From the NCBI GenBank assembly GCA_022457155.1, contig JAJGOT010000166.1, positions 420,001 through 484,000 on the forward strand: a stretch of DNA of 64,000 nt. The letters run 5' to 3'. Below are positions 43,180-55,710 of this stretch, piece by piece. The notes below the pieces were generated by a model that did not search any database, had not been told where the DNA came from, and saw only the letters and a program-made list of their open reading frames with translations. The translations under genes and the position numbers were made by a program. Each line of letters opens with the position of its first letter. Position 1 is the stretch's first letter. The DNA comes from Cladopsammia gracilis. Lineage: Eukaryota > Cnidaria > Anthozoa > Scleractinia > Dendrophylliidae.

Positions 43180-43450
43180 TTAACTTTTGTCTGTGGATGA
43201 AGCAGTGTTCACAGGCTATTCTAACTTATGAGTCTGTGGACGAAATTCCAAAGTGTGACTATTCAAATGAAAGCTATTGAGCAGTACTTTTTCGTTGTGC
43301 TGTTTATTTATGTTGTCAAGGTAGTTCGGCTAACTTTTGTGTCTGTGCCAAAATCCTGAAGTATTATTATTCAAATGAATCGCCGGAAGCACTCGGTCGG
43401 CATTTAATACTTCTGTACAAAGTCGTTCCAACTTTTGATTTGTATCAGTA
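43180..43450 (+). repeat. degenerate 105-bp repeat units
   Basis: GTCTGTGGACGAAATTCCAA, GAGCAGTACTTTTTCGTTGT and CTAACTTTTGTGTCTGTGCC mark two to three decayed units. Confidence 0.7.
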
Positions 43451-45360
43451 CTTTCGGTTAGTGCTGTTTCTTTTGCATTTGCAAAATGTGATTTAGTCTA
43501 CTTTTGCAGTTTTGGTATTTTTGCAAATCAAGTCTGGGGCAGCTCATATCATTCATCACTGTGGAGTCAAAATACAATGACCACGACTATTTTAATTGAG
43601 GCACGACTATTAATATAGATGAATAACACTAGTACTGCTGTAGACTGAGACAAACACATCCATAGGAAGCTGTAAGACGCAAATGACTTTATCATTAAGT
43701 GGGAAGTTGATTGCGGTTGACGGGAACTGATGGCAAATCAGCGTTCTTTCAAAAAGGAAAAAACTATTTTTTTACTGAACGCTTTGTTTTAATTACGACG
43801 GAAGAGGTTAAATATCGATTAAACTGAAGTTTGCTTGGAATTTTTAGAAATGAAACAGAGTACATTTTCATTTTTTTTAATAAATGAGTCCAATTGACTA
43901 GTTCAATCAGTAACGTTTATAGAGATCTGTTTATATATTGATTGATTGATATTGATTTTTCTCTTCTCCCCTTTCCAAACATAATCAGCTTTCGCCTTTT
44001 AAGCTTTCGCTCAACCGTGACTTTACCAGGTTAGATTACGGAAAACAGAAAAGGAAAACGGCGCATCCACTAAAGGCAAGAAAAAAAAAAAAAAAAAAGA
44101 AAAGGAAAGAGAAACAGTGTCGACTTGGGAATCTTCAGTTTTCCTTTTATGTTTCCTGCCCGCTATTCATCGCAATCTGGAAGCACTTATAACTGAGGGT
44201 TTTTAACTAACAAATGCAACTCAAAAAACAACTAGAGGAAAATAAAGCAGTGAGACCTGACCGATTTTTCAGCAACTGATCAAGTAAACTCTTTAAGAGT
44301 TTACTAGCCATATTAATATTCAACCTAATATTGATGTTAAAACACTGTGAGGTTCACATTTTTTAACGTGATTTTAGCAGGAAAATATGCTATGCGGAAA
44401 AACGTAGTTTAATGCAATTTTAAACTTTTAAGGGTGGCGATAAAAATATGTCAACATGTAGCAATTCAAAAGGTACTGATCTGTTATTTTTTATGCTGCT
44501 GCACTTAAATTTAGTGGCATTTTTCCAAGGTGTGTTTAAAATACGTAACTAAGACAACACTCTAGGCACACGAAGCTGTGTATAGCGAGTAGCCGACAAA
44601 TACAATTGAGGAACTCGTAACTAATCATACTATCTACTTCCTTTAGATTTAACTTTGTCATCCTCTGGAAGTGTAAAACGTGCTCCAATTTAATTCATTT
44701 GCGTTTAGCAAAAGAAACTTAAAACACATTTTGAGATCGAACAGCAAACTACGCTAAGTTATTCGGGGTCAGTTGTGAAGGAAATCAGTTGCCGCTTGTC
44801 AGCTGCATGACCAACACTGTAGTAAATTTCAAGGTATGCCTTTATGTTCAACTAATGTGCTCTTTTTCAATGATGACAGATAACCTAATTGTTTCGTTGC
44901 AAGTTTTGGTCGATGTTTCCCGTTTTTCACCATGCGTGATCAAGTTGTTGCGCAACAAAAACATTTGTTGCAGGTTGAAGAAATTTGTTGCGAAAAGTAG
45001 AGCGCGGGTCAACTTTGAGCAACAAATTTTGCCTTTTTTGCTCGTTTTTCATCAAACTCTCAACTTGTCACGCAACAAATTTGCCAATGTTGCGCGACAA
45101 GTTGAGGGTTTTTGTATTTCGTATTTTGCCGCCTTAAAGCGTTCACGAACGTTAAACCATATTAATTATGGCTTTAAACCTAGCTGAAAACAGTTACATG
45201 TTTTTCAGTTTAAAATGTTTCAACCGCTAGCGACTATTTATCTGACTTAATTTTAAAAACTGCAGGCTAAGTTAGATTTCGATGGTCTGTCATGAGACGT
45301 ATCAATCGAAGGCTTTATCAGGGCCGAATCCGGATAGGAATTTGTACAATGTAATAAACA
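43451..45360. other. gene-poor block duplicated at 53.2-54.2 kb
   Basis: Shared anchors: CATCCATAGGAAGCTGTAAG and CATCGGAAGCTGTCGTACG; TTAGTGGGAAGTTA-type sequence; TCTTCTCCCCTTTCCAA-type sequence; GTCATCCTCTGGAAGTG and GTCATTCCCCGGAAGTG. At 44930-45110 there is a repeat with TTGTTGCGCAACAA, a perfect 14-bp palindrome. No convincing gene. Confidence 0.5.
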
Positions 45361-45480
45361 CTTTAGGATTCATTCACAAACTCAACTAAAGTTAAAACTA
45401 CCTTGAATCTTAAGGAAGAACCACATTGTATCAGAAAAGTTAGTTCAATACATGGCCTTTCATTTGAATTGTCATACGTG
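45355..45480 (-). repeat. degenerate 105-bp repeat unit
   Basis: TTTAGGATTCATTCACAAAC, TCAACTAAAGTTAAAACTAC and CTTTCATTTGAATTGTCA. Confidence 0.55.
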
Positions 45481-45914
45481 TGTAATTTTCTTGACAAAGA
45501 GGGAAAATTTCTGGATACAAGTTTAAGAATAATTTTAAAGCATGGCCGAAAATTTGCAAGATCAGCACCAAGCTTTTGGGCTCTCGTATTTAATAAAGTT
45601 ATTTCATTATAATTATATACAAGCAAAATGTTCGAAAGCTAAAAAAGTATAAGAGCCTGACAAATTTTCTGCTTGAGAAGCTATCCATTCCATCAGAAAC
45701 TACTTGCAAATATTCCAACATTCTAACCAAGAACTATTCTGGTCTTTAAAACTCTTTTGTTGAATGTATCTCAGAAAACGTGAGATTTATTGGCTGTTTT
45801 ATAATTATTGTATATTTCAGGCGCTCTTGCATTATTGCTTGCTGACCTTGCTTGTCGGCGTTATTTTGGCATAAAAAAAAGACTTCGAATCTTTATGAAA
45901 AGCAAACGCGACAA

Positions 45915-46097
45915 TAGCCTGCGAGCAGGCTCACTTGTTTGGGATATCGCGTGATCATCTTGGCGGCGGAGCCGCCGGGGTGAGCCGGCGAAGCCGGCGT
46001 GAAGAATGGGGCCAGGAAAAGTGACTTTTTTCGCTCGTAATTCGCGGCTTCGTCGCTCGCATGGCACTCGCGCGTAAAAAAAACAAATAGTCAGGCT
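45915..46097. mobile_element. GC-rich MITE with 10-bp target duplication
   Basis: AACGCGACAA occurs at 45905-45914 and 46098-46107. The element starts TAGCCTGCGAGCAGGCT and ends AGTCAGGCT. Its interior has nested palindromes (GGCGGAGCCGCC, GCCGGCGAAGCCGGC). A 9-10 bp duplication fits Mutator-like elements by general knowledge. Confidence 0.85.
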
Positions 46098-46169
46098 AAC
46101 GCGACAACCAATGTGTCCATCCTGATAATCGCTTTGTGAAAGATGTGTAGGGTTCATCATGTCACGAGC

Positions 46170-46262
46170 GAGGGACAAAGAAACATATCTGGGTCCTCGA
46201 CAGGATTCGAACTTACCGGTCATATGCTCAACCAATGAGCCAAGTAAGAGAGACTCGTGGCG
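46170..46262 (-). mobile_element. tRNA-like SINE copy
   Basis: Minus strand: GCCACGAGTCTCTCTTACTT, GGCTCATTGGTTGAGCAT, then a B-box-like AGTTCGAATCC and GTCGAGGACCC. The head GCCACGAGTCTCTC is the same as at 61618 and close to that at 61311. Confidence 0.65.
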
Positions 46263-48340
46263 AACTTGGCCATATACTACTGAGGTTCATATATGGCATG
46301 TGTCTTGCGTACTGCTACGATCAGAATATCGAAGCTTCATATGTGGTGATAAATAAACTAAAATATACTAAGAAACAGAATCAAGATGCTACGCATCACA
46401 ATCACAATATTAAAATATTTAAAAATATATTACAAGTTAATAATGTGTTACAATAATGTGCTGGACTGTCAAAGCAAGTAGTATAACAAATGAACGTTTA
46501 TACGACTCAAAGCCAGCATTAAAATACATCTACAATATGCAGATTAGCTCATGACGGATAATATTACTTACGAATGCGACCGTATTTTTATCGCTCCTAA
46601 TATTACTCGCAGTATCAAGGTGTTATGATCGTTATGTGAGCAAATTTTAAAACGTTTTATCTTAGCCGGCATACGACCACAAAACCGCGAAACAAGACAT
46701 TTTAAAATGCAACAACTTTCGATTTCCAGCTTACTGAAAAGCGAGGATTTTTGTTTTTAGACTAAAAATCATCGCTTTTCAGTCAGCTGAAAAGCTGTTT
46801 TATTTTTACAAAAACAATTGAATATAACGATTAGGTCATAGGCGATTAGGGAACCTTCACACATGCACATGTAGATTTAGGCGGCCATATAATGTTCGTT
46901 TGCCGTCTGATCGTGTCGGACTTGGAACGTTCGGAATAGCTTTGTATTGTTTTTCGATATCACTTTAGTGCCTTGAAATTAAAAGGTAACTAGTGAAAAC
47001 TAAATACACATTAAGCTAAATTTTCGGTTCTTTTAGCAGAATAATTGAGCACCAGAAAATTCAGGAAAAGAAGGCGTATCCAAAGAATTTCATAGCCGTT
47101 GTCAGCTCCGTCCGAAAATCCTAGCTGACATATTTCGTACCCAAAACGACATTTTTATCCCTCCCGGAAAACAAACGGCGTTTAATTTACCGATGTTATG
47201 AAAGTTTGAGGCGGGATTTTACTAAAGTAAACTCTATTTTTTTAGTCTAATTTATTGCGATTTTTTAAGGCGACTGAGGCCGCCCATACAGCTTTCCCAC
47301 CGAAACGACTATCAGTCGTGACAAGCGGTTGGTGATGTTACGTTACTTTAGCGGAGCGGAAGAACAATATGCTAATCATCGGAAGAATGCAAAATCAGGA
47401 AGTGCTTCATGTGTTCCGGACTACAAGACGACATCCTTTATTACGTCAGCACCATTTTATTCAACGTCATTATATTATCACATCCACCCATTATATCAGA
47501 CGTAAACTTGTTGGGTTTAAAACGTGTTTGAATCAACCAGGTTTTTACGCCTTCCTTGCACTTTTAGTTCTAATACTACGCGAAGACTAACCTCGTTCCC
47601 AGGGTGTCTCTTCTTCCCGCCCAGTCAAGTGAAAAAAATTTGAAGCCGGAAATGCAAAGGCGGTCCCTGGTTATGATGTCCATTATTCTGATAGGAAATT
47701 GACGCTTATGTTTATTAAATAACGTATTTGAAATTAACGCGACTATGTCACCATGGTTGTTACTTTTAAAAAGCCAAAATACATCTTTATATCACTGGAA
47801 ACCTTCAATAATGGTTCAGTTTCATTTAAAATTAATCTGCTGGTGCTTTTAAAGTAAAAATAAGTGTATTGGACTAAAGAACATTAACGCGAGTGTAAAG
47901 GTGTCGTATCAGCTATCGCGAAAGAGTACGTTGATATTCCAAAGATATTTGTCGCAACTGACAGTCAACCATACCAGTCAACCTGAATGTATGCAAAAAA
48001 ATATGTTAAAAAAGAAACGGCACTTACGTCTCGGTCAGGATCCAAGTAAAAACATGAAAGAGATAAAAATAAGATAAGAAAAGGATTTGTACAACTTATG
48101 GTCAAAAATTGATAAAACATCTAACCATACCTTAAGGCAGGACTCAATCTAAATTTGAATTAAAGAGGTTTAAAGAGGTTTAAAGAAGGGATTATTTTGC
48201 TTCTTATAGTATTTTGTTTATTTTTGGCTGATCAGATCCTGCGTATACTAGCAGCATTTTCGTTCACGGTCCGTTGCTTTCTCGTTTCATTATTTTGATG
48301 TCCATCTATTAATTATAAAATACTAATTCTAAGAAGAAGA
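46263..48340. other. gene-poor spacer with duplicated blocks
   Basis: It has an inverted pair near 46735-46795 (GAAAAGCGAGGATTTTTGTT and the reverse), a copy of the 34.6-kb dispersed repeat at 47150-47230, and the GGAA-rich block at 47345-47430. No gene recognised. Confidence 0.45.
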
Positions 48341-48349
48341 AGAGAAGGA

Positions 48350-48830
48350 AAGAAGATTGATAGAAGAAAGAAAATGATTTTTGGAACACGAACAGACAGT
48401 TGATACCCACCCAAGAGCACCCCAGGTTGATAGTGGACTATTTTGGAACACCAACAGACAGTTAATACCACACAAGAGCACCCCAGGTTGATAGTGGACT
48501 ATTTTGGAACACAGACAGTTGATACCACACAAGGGCACCCCAGGTTGATAGTGGACTATTTTGGTGTCCATCTATTGATTGTTCAACTACAAATTCTAAT
48601 TTTAAAACTTCATTAAATCTTCAATATTTCTTATTTCTCTAAATTTTACAAATCCTTTTCGATAAACGTTTTCCTCCCAAACATACTCAAAAATCACCCA
48701 AAAATTTACAAAAAACCCCATAACTAAGCTCAGGTTGAGTCCCACCTTACAGCCATGCTCCGTCACGCGTGACCAGTATTTTTGAAAATTGAATGGAGTT
48801 TTCAAGATTACGCGTCGGTTTTGAAAATTC
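48350..48830. repeat. duplicated block with three 61-64 bp repeats
   Basis: AAGAGCACCCCAGGTTGATA then GTGGACTATTTTGG occurs three times between 48400 and 48565. The block and its flank (TGTCCATCTATTGATT; TTAAATCTTCAATATTTCTT; TTCCTCCCAAACATACTCAA) recur as a single-unit version at 50560-50830. Confidence 0.8.
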
Positions 48831-49114
48831 ATTCCGAGATTCGGAATTCCCGTGAGAATTTTACCGCATTTTCGGAAACAAAGAGCAACAAAATATCATT
48901 TTGTTTGAAATGTTACATATCCGTACAATATTAGAGTTTTTTATGATTGCAGCGAAGTTATTTTCCGTTAATTCGTGACTTTCAAAGTGTTTTCCACAGA
49001 GATCTTCAAGGTTTCATTCAAATCTCGGACGTTACAAAGAAATATTCAAATGTTCATTTCATTCTCTAGATTACTGGTCACGCGTGACGGAGCATGGCTG
49101 TAAGTCCCTTGACC
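48750..49114. mobile_element. inverted-end element between 15-bp direct repeats
   Basis: TTGAGTCCCACCTTA flanks it at 48735-48749 and 49115-49129. Inside, TTACAGCCATGCTCCGTCAC then GCGTGACCAGTA (near 48748-48779) is mirrored perfectly at 49073-49104. No transposase. Confidence 0.75.
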
Positions 49115-49922
49115 TTGAGTCCCACCTTAAGTCTTCGCAGTGATGACTCGAAGAGTGTAGCACTAATCCCAACAAAAAAATAATAATAATTAACTGTCAC
49201 TTTTTCATTGAAAGACGCAGTTTGATAAATTAGCTTTCACTTGAGGATTCAGGATTTATTACGCCTTTATTTATAGAGGGTAATTATTTATAGAATGAAT
49301 GTTTGTTGTAAGTTGTTTTAATTTATCCTTGCTGGTCATGCTGGAAGTTATGTGGATCACTTTTAATGCTTGTTTGGATGACTTCAGCGGGAAACGAATA
49401 GAATACTCATCTTTCAATTCATATAAGTTACAAAAGGTTTGCAGCCTAAGCTGTAAAACGCAGTTAATCAGTGAAAAGTGACACCCAAAAGTGCCTTTGA
49501 TAAATTAGCTTTTAATTGGGATTGTGCGGTTTAAGTACACGGCTCGCCGAATGAATAACACTCCTTGAACTGTTTGTTGCAAGTTGTTTTTATTCCTTGT
49601 TGTATACTGTGTATATCAAAGGATTGATATTAAAGACTGAAGTATCCAAAATCCTTACAGATGATGACTCTGTAATTTGTGGTTAAAATATCAACTTCAC
49701 TTCGAAATTTAAGGACAGTGGCCCGGCTGATAGGTATCGTGTTTGATAGGTATTGTATTATTACCTTAAAATATGAAGACAAAATCATCAACAGTGATAA
49801 AAGCAAAGGAATGTTAATTAAAGCAACAAAATAACGGTTAAAAGAGTCAAAATTCCACAAGAATGGCAATTTTGATATCTTGACCTACTGTCACGAAATC
49901 AAATTTAATGAACTGTTATTCA

Positions 49923-50370
49923 CCCGGGGGGGGGGGGGGGTACTCCCTATAATGGACTATACGGGGATGCTCCGCCCGAAAGGGGTACCTTTTTTAGGCT
50001 GGCGGTATATGAAAGGGTAGGGATTTCACGAGTTTAAGTATATGAAAGGGTAGGAATTTCACGAAGTATAGGAAAGGGTAGGGAAAACACCGGTTGAAGT
50101 ATAAAAAAGGGCAGGGAAAACTGCCATTTAAGTATTATAAAAAGCGCCTTTCAAAATATATTAAACAGACGCACGTAAAGGTTATATGAAAAAGGTGCCA
50201 TTTTCAATGAAAGGTAAATGAAAGGGGTACAATTTTCAATGAAAGGTATATGAAAGGGGTACCTTTTCTGTCAAAAATGGTATATGAAAGGGTAAGGGTT
50301 TGGACCTTGGGGCGGAGCATCCCCGTACAAAACTTTGCTGGGCACCCCCCCCCCCCCCCCCCCCCCCCGG
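49923..50370 (+). mobile_element. poly-G-ended inverted-repeat element
   Basis: Left end CCCGGGG...TACTCCCTATAATGGACT, ATACGGGGATGCTCCGCCCG; right end GGGCGGAGCATCCCCGTAC and a long C run. Internal degenerate repeats TATGAAAGGGTAGGGA number about seven. It is the most complete member in the window. Confidence 0.85.
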
Positions 50371-50559
50371 TTATTCACTTCCATCCTTCCGTTTTACTCG
50401 TTTTGCTCTAAAGAACAATTTTATCAAATTAAATTATATATTTGATGGTAAATTACGTAAGCAAAATTCTGCTATTTCGGCTGGACTGTGTCCCTTTAAG
50501 GCGGTACTCAACCTATAAATTTGAATGACATTTAGGAGGTTTAAGAAGGGACAGAGGAA

Positions 50560-50830
50560 ATAAAATGGTTTTTGGAACACAGACAGCAAATTGTTGATGC
50601 CACTCAAGAGCACCCCAGGTTGCTAGTGGACAACTTTGATGTCCATCTATTAATCAGTTATTAACAACATTAAAATTCTAATTCTAAAACTTAATTAAAT
50701 CTTCAATATTTAACAAAAACAAAACGCAAACAGCGGTTACAAACAATATTTCTTATTTCTTACTTCTCAAAATTTTACAATTTTTTTAGAAAACTGTTTC
50801 CTCCCAAATATACCCAAAATCCCAAGATGG
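50560..50830. repeat. second copy of the 48.4-kb block
   Basis: TTTTTGGAACACAGACAGCA, AAGAGCACCCCAGGTTGCTA, TTGATGTCCATCTATTAATC and TTTCCTCCCAAATATACCCA parallel 48370-48700 in order, with one repeat unit in place of three. Confidence 0.75.
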
Positions 50831-50942
50831 GATAAGCATAGTGTGTTTGGATTGGTTGAAACGTGAACGAGATATTTCCATGAGCCATGTTAAGTGGCAG
50901 TGAAATTTCATGAGCCGAAGCCAAAAACGTGTTGGAACATTT

Positions 50943-51318
50943 AGAATATTGTTTAGACATCACATCTTTTTTCACGTTCGACGCACTTAAAAACTATAAA
51001 ACTACAAAAACTGTAAAATTATAAAAAAGTAAAAGGATGTTCTATAAAAGTCACTTCAGGCTGATATCGATTTCGATCCTACTCGGATCCTCTTCAGTCG
51101 CCATTTTGGAAATAAACATATTGTTCACTTACATGAACAATATGTGTATTTCCAAAATGGCGACTGAAGAGGATCCGAGTAGGATCGAAATCGATATCAG
51201 CCTGAAGTGACTTTTATAGAACATCCTTTCACTTTTTTATAATTTTACAGTTTTTGTAGTTTTATAGTTTTTAAGTGCGTCGAACGTGAAAAAAGACGTG
51301 ATGTCTAAACAATATTCT
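50943..51318. repeat. near-perfect palindrome, 185-bp arms
   Basis: The left arm from AGAATATTGTTTAGACATCA to ACATATTGTTCA is the reverse complement of the right arm, with a loop of about six bases at 51128-51133. I count three mismatches and no indel. Each arm contains GTCACTTCAGGCTGATATCG and CTCGGATCCTCTTCAGTCGC, a phrase that resembles retroelement 3' UTR sequence. Confidence 0.95.
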
Positions 51319-54300
51319 ACATGTTAAGTGGCGGAACTTGAATGGCGTTCAGGTTGAGCCCAGCCTTAACAGTCCAAATCTTAGCTCGCAGTATAAATTT
51401 TCACCGCTTTATTCAAGGGAAGGGAAGAAGAGAGACCCTGTCTGAACGAAGTTGCTCTGTTTCTTCATGTATCAGTGCCTCACTTGTAAAAGACCACTAC
51501 GAAACGATCGTTGGTCAAAACATGAACTGATGCGTTGAGTTGCAGTTTCGCCACAAAATAGGGTCCCTACGGGCATTTGTCCGGATGTTACCTTTGAACA
51601 CGTTGCCTAGACTTCCAACATATTTGTCCGCATTTCAACATGTTTGTCTGAATTTCATGTCTCGGGAGCGAATGCATAATTATCCTATTTGTCCTGAGGA
51701 CAAATTTCATATTCGTCTCTCAGCTAAATATGGCAAATCAGTGTCGACAAACATTTGCACCATATTTTCCAGTTGTAATATATATGCCAGGAAGTCTAAA
51801 TATAAAATGTGTTCCGGACAACTCCCAAGTTTGTAAGCAGGCTTCCGCGCCTTTATTTTTAAACCTTTATATTGTTCTATCGATATCAACAAATGAATAT
51901 ACTATCACATCCTCTCATCAAAACCGTACACGACAACGCGTTATGTTAAAACGTGTCGGAATTTAATATCCAATACTACCAGAAATTATATAGTAGGTTT
52001 CATTGTTTAAAATATTGTGGAAAAAAACAGTTGCAATTTCATTGAACGGATTCATGGTTCAACATCGTAAAACCCCCACGTTGCAACTTTTCGAATAAGT
52101 ATAAACAAGGGTCTTTTTTCGGGTTTAGTTTGGTGTAAAAACCTACGAAATGAATAGATTTTTTTCATTTCTTAACAATTTTCATTCTTCTTTTATCCCT
52201 GTGAATATCATTAAGCTGGTTAATTCCTATTTGTTATTTTCTATTTTATATGACAACGTTCTTGTAAGTAGGTATATCGCTACATGTTAATGTCTGAAAT
52301 CAAATGATGTTGCCAGTGCAGTTTTCGGCCTCAGGATAAAAAGTCAAGTGTTGTGCAGGAAATGCTTCTGAAAGACTTGAAAGGGTCTAAGAACGTAGAA
52401 CTTACTAATATTGACTTCAAAATAAATGATTATAATAAAACTGTGACCTTGAGAACGTCATGCTTGCCCCCAGAGTTGAAAGAAAACTTATTCACAGCAC
52501 GTACTTTCAGTGTGTAGATAACATTCTAAAGTGTGACATTTAAATGATGAAAGTTACTCAGCAGTACTGTTCTTGATTAAATACTGCACATTAGGCCTGT
52601 CTTTTAACTTTTGAGCCTGGCGTAAAATCGGCTATTGTGCACTAAATCTTTTGTTCATGGTACAATGACAGTGACAATGAGTTGATTTTATGCTTGAAAC
52701 TACCGTGTTTAAATAATAAAAAGTTATATGTAAAGTTCAAGCACTTCTACGGTTCTGCTTCTGCGGGTGATTAGGTACTGTAATTTAGCTAATACAATTT
52801 AAAGGAACCCTGACCAAGGATCACAATACCTAAATGGATACACTATTTGAGGACTGCCCCTATACCACGGCACATACTGACTTAAGCTTCTCGCATATAG
52901 GAATACCACCATTCGAATATTAAACGGTTTTGAAAGTGCATGGCACAATCAGCAATCAACGGAAATTTGAACCCGATATACCAGATACTCCTTGTGCATT
53001 GCTATGTTATAAACTGGAATTAATTTTACAAAGAGGGAAGCAATTAGTATAGCGCTTTTACCGCCCACCCACCCTTCAACGTTTGAAGTTAATTCGTATT
53101 TAGCACGCTACATAAATTCTTGCGCTCAGTTAACAAAAAAACAAAAACTAATATAAACAATGATGTCTGCAAAGATTCGCCTATGATACTAACAATTGCT
53201 GTCAAACAACCGTGAGAGCTAAAAAAGAGATATTTATATCGATGGTGGAATATAACTGACTTCTAAAAACACGTCCATCGGAAGCTGTCGTACGTTAATG
53301 ACTCCAGTGTCTTGTCTAATAACCATTTAGTGGGAAGTTAGTTGTAGTCGTCGAAAGGATATCAACGAGGTAGCTGTTTTTTTGTGTTTTGTTTGGTTTT
53401 GTTTGGTTTTTATTTTCGCGGCTTATGTAAGACTCGGCTTATTTCTCTCGTATAAATGGCCATATGGTGGGCCCTATGACCCCTTTTAGTTAACGCGGAC
53501 AAGTTTACAGACGAAAGTTTAGTTTGAATTGCTGCTTATAAATAGTAAATGATGACAGAAAAATATTTCCCTGTGTTATGAATTTCAAGCATGAACTTGA
53601 ACTGTTATGATATGTGAATTATGTGAATGTAACTGATCATTTAACATAACTTTTTCAGAATTTTATTTCTTTATTTTTCTCTTTTTCTCCTTTCCAAGCA
53701 AAATATTTTAGCACCACTCGGTTACAGCTACCGCCGGTTGATTTTCTTTCTACTCCAGGAGCCAGACAAACCCATGCAAGCTGTGTTATTTGATTGTAAC
53801 TTTTAAAAGTGTGACAAAAATAATGAAAGCTATTCGTTGAGTACTTTCATGAGTGTAGGATATTCATTTTTTTAGCCGTTTTACATTATGGAATGCCGCA
53901 TTTTTTTGTTTACTACCTTGGGGGCAGGAGGAGGGGGCTGACTGACGAAAGCACGAAAAAACAATACGCTTTAGGGGGCAAAAAAAAAAACGACAAAACG
54001 AAAGTACCGACATTAGCAGGGAATACGCGAGAAGTATCATAACACAAAACTAAGGAACTTATGTTATTGTTCATCCTTCGTTGAAACTTCCTCTAGTGAT
54101 CAGTATAACTTGTCATTCCCCGGAAGTGTTATTAAGCTTAGCTTAACTTGATTCAATTACATTTGTTCAGTTGCAGCCAAAGAAAGCCATTTTTTGACAT
54201 CTAACAGCAAATCGTTTTTCAGGATCGTCATTTGAGGGGAGTTTTCGACGGATACTGGATCATGCCTAACAGACAAAGAGCAACGAAGAGCAGTGAGTTC

Positions 54301-55360
54301 CAAGGTATGATCTCTATAGCTGTCGGTGGTGAAAAACTGCCTCAGAACTCCAGTTGTGGAAATTTTAAACAACAGCAATTATAACAATGGAGAGTATTGC
54401 TCAATAGGTGTTCTTATTTGAATAGCTACAGACTCAGATTTAAGCAAGATTTACAATTTCAAGTTCATCAAAAGTTCAAGAAAGTGATGTTTTTGTTTTT
54501 CTTGATGATTTATTGCCGCTTCAGAAGGATGTTTGTATCAACTATAAAATTTTGATCTGTTCGGATGCGTTAGCTGAAAATTCAACAGACCTAAAGTATT
54601 TAGGAACAACACCCTTTACTCCAGAAAAAACGAAACTCAGGTACGATCTCTAGAATTTTTTTAAGGGAACTAATTTGCTTCCCATCAGAATTTTTAGCTG
54701 GACTTTCTGAGACCGAAAATAGCATTTTTCATCCTCTCGAAAAAGTCAAGCGAAGTTTTTATGGAGTGTTTTCACATGACGTCACGGCGACCATGTTGGT
54801 GTCCCAAAACAATAAAACGGCGGCCATATTGGTGTCCCAAGCTAATCCTGTGGGGATTGAACTCTTTTCTAATGCAAACACTTTGTTTTGTTCAAATAAA
54901 TTAGCATAGTTGCAGACCACGTGAATGAAAACACTCTATTGGGGCTCGAAAACGTCGGTTTACACTAAATTCTACCGGTTGGGAACATAAAATTGTAATC
55001 CGAAAACTCTGAGGTTGGTACTGAGTATTCCAGAATAGATATTTGATGAAACAATCCTTTGAATGCCCCGAGTTAAAGTAATAACTGTTAGCCAAGATTC
55101 TGTACTTCTATTTAAATTGCGCAACATATTTTACCTGGATGACCAAATGTGTGCTTTAAGATTTAGCTAGATTTCATCCACAGGTTCAAACTGGTTAGTA
55201 TAGTACCATAAATTTTTCATGTTTTACGTATAGTTTAAAAACGAGCAGTAGGCTTCATTCTTTCAAAAGCGTGTCCCTTCGGAATTAAAACAATTGCGCT
55301 TTTGTGCAAAGAGGAACGATTAGCATACAAGAAAAACAAGTAGACTGATTAGCATACAAC
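51319..55360. other. gene-poor block, partly duplicated from 41.6-44.8 kb
   Basis: At 51790-51820 CAGGAAGTC and GTGTTCCGGA match 41.7 and 47.4 kb. Decayed 105-bp units lie at 52490-52620 and 53808-53850. A MITE is at 54762-54939. Open frames at 51540-51836 and 54157-54378 show no domain. Confidence 0.45.
54762..54939. mobile_element. MITE with GAGTGTTTTCAC ends
   Basis: GGAGTGTTTTCACATGACGT and ACGTGAATGAAAACACTCTA are inverted ends. The left inner part has CGGCGACCATGTTGGTGTCC and a second CGGCGGCCATATTGGTGTCC. Partial relatives lie at 4705-4804 (right half) and 8870-8990 (left half). Confidence 0.78.
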
Positions 55361-55362
55361 AC

Positions 55363-55710
55363 ATGTGCCACGTCTTCGACGAAGTGACCATTGCTTTCCG
55401 GCTCCTGTCGAATGTTTTGGGATTTTTAAGTTCTGAGGAAAAACATCTGCTGAAAAATGCTATACCAAAGTTGACAGGTACGGTAGATAAAATGTCCGAC
55501 AATTTTTTTTTCAGTGGTAGAGAACGAGTAGAAATAAGCAGCTTGCATCTGCGAACCAGTCGCTTACCTGGCAATTTACACGAGGGCGCTGGTGTCATTC
55601 AAATAACGGCTCACTTGTTAAACTGTTGGTTGTTTATTTTGTTGAGAAGATTCCAAATAGAATGGCGAAAGACCAGATTTCGTAAAAACAGTACTGAACA
55701 AAAATATTAA
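55363..55710 (+). CDS. uncharacterised open frame, low support
   Basis: A 115-codon frame on the plus strand reads SNVLGFLSSEEKHLLKNAIP and KLTGTVDKMSDNFFFSG, with a plausible residue pattern in its first half. An overlapping reverse-strand frame of 92 codons exists. I do not recognise either. There are no splice-site pairs or conserved motifs to decide between a real exon and chance. Confidence 0.15.
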   Translation: MCHVFDEVTIAFRLLSNVLGFLSSEEKHLLKNAIPKLTGTVDKMSDNFFFSGRERVEISSLHLRTSRLPGNLHEGAGVIQITAHLLNCWLFILLRRFQIEWRKTRFRKNSTEQKY

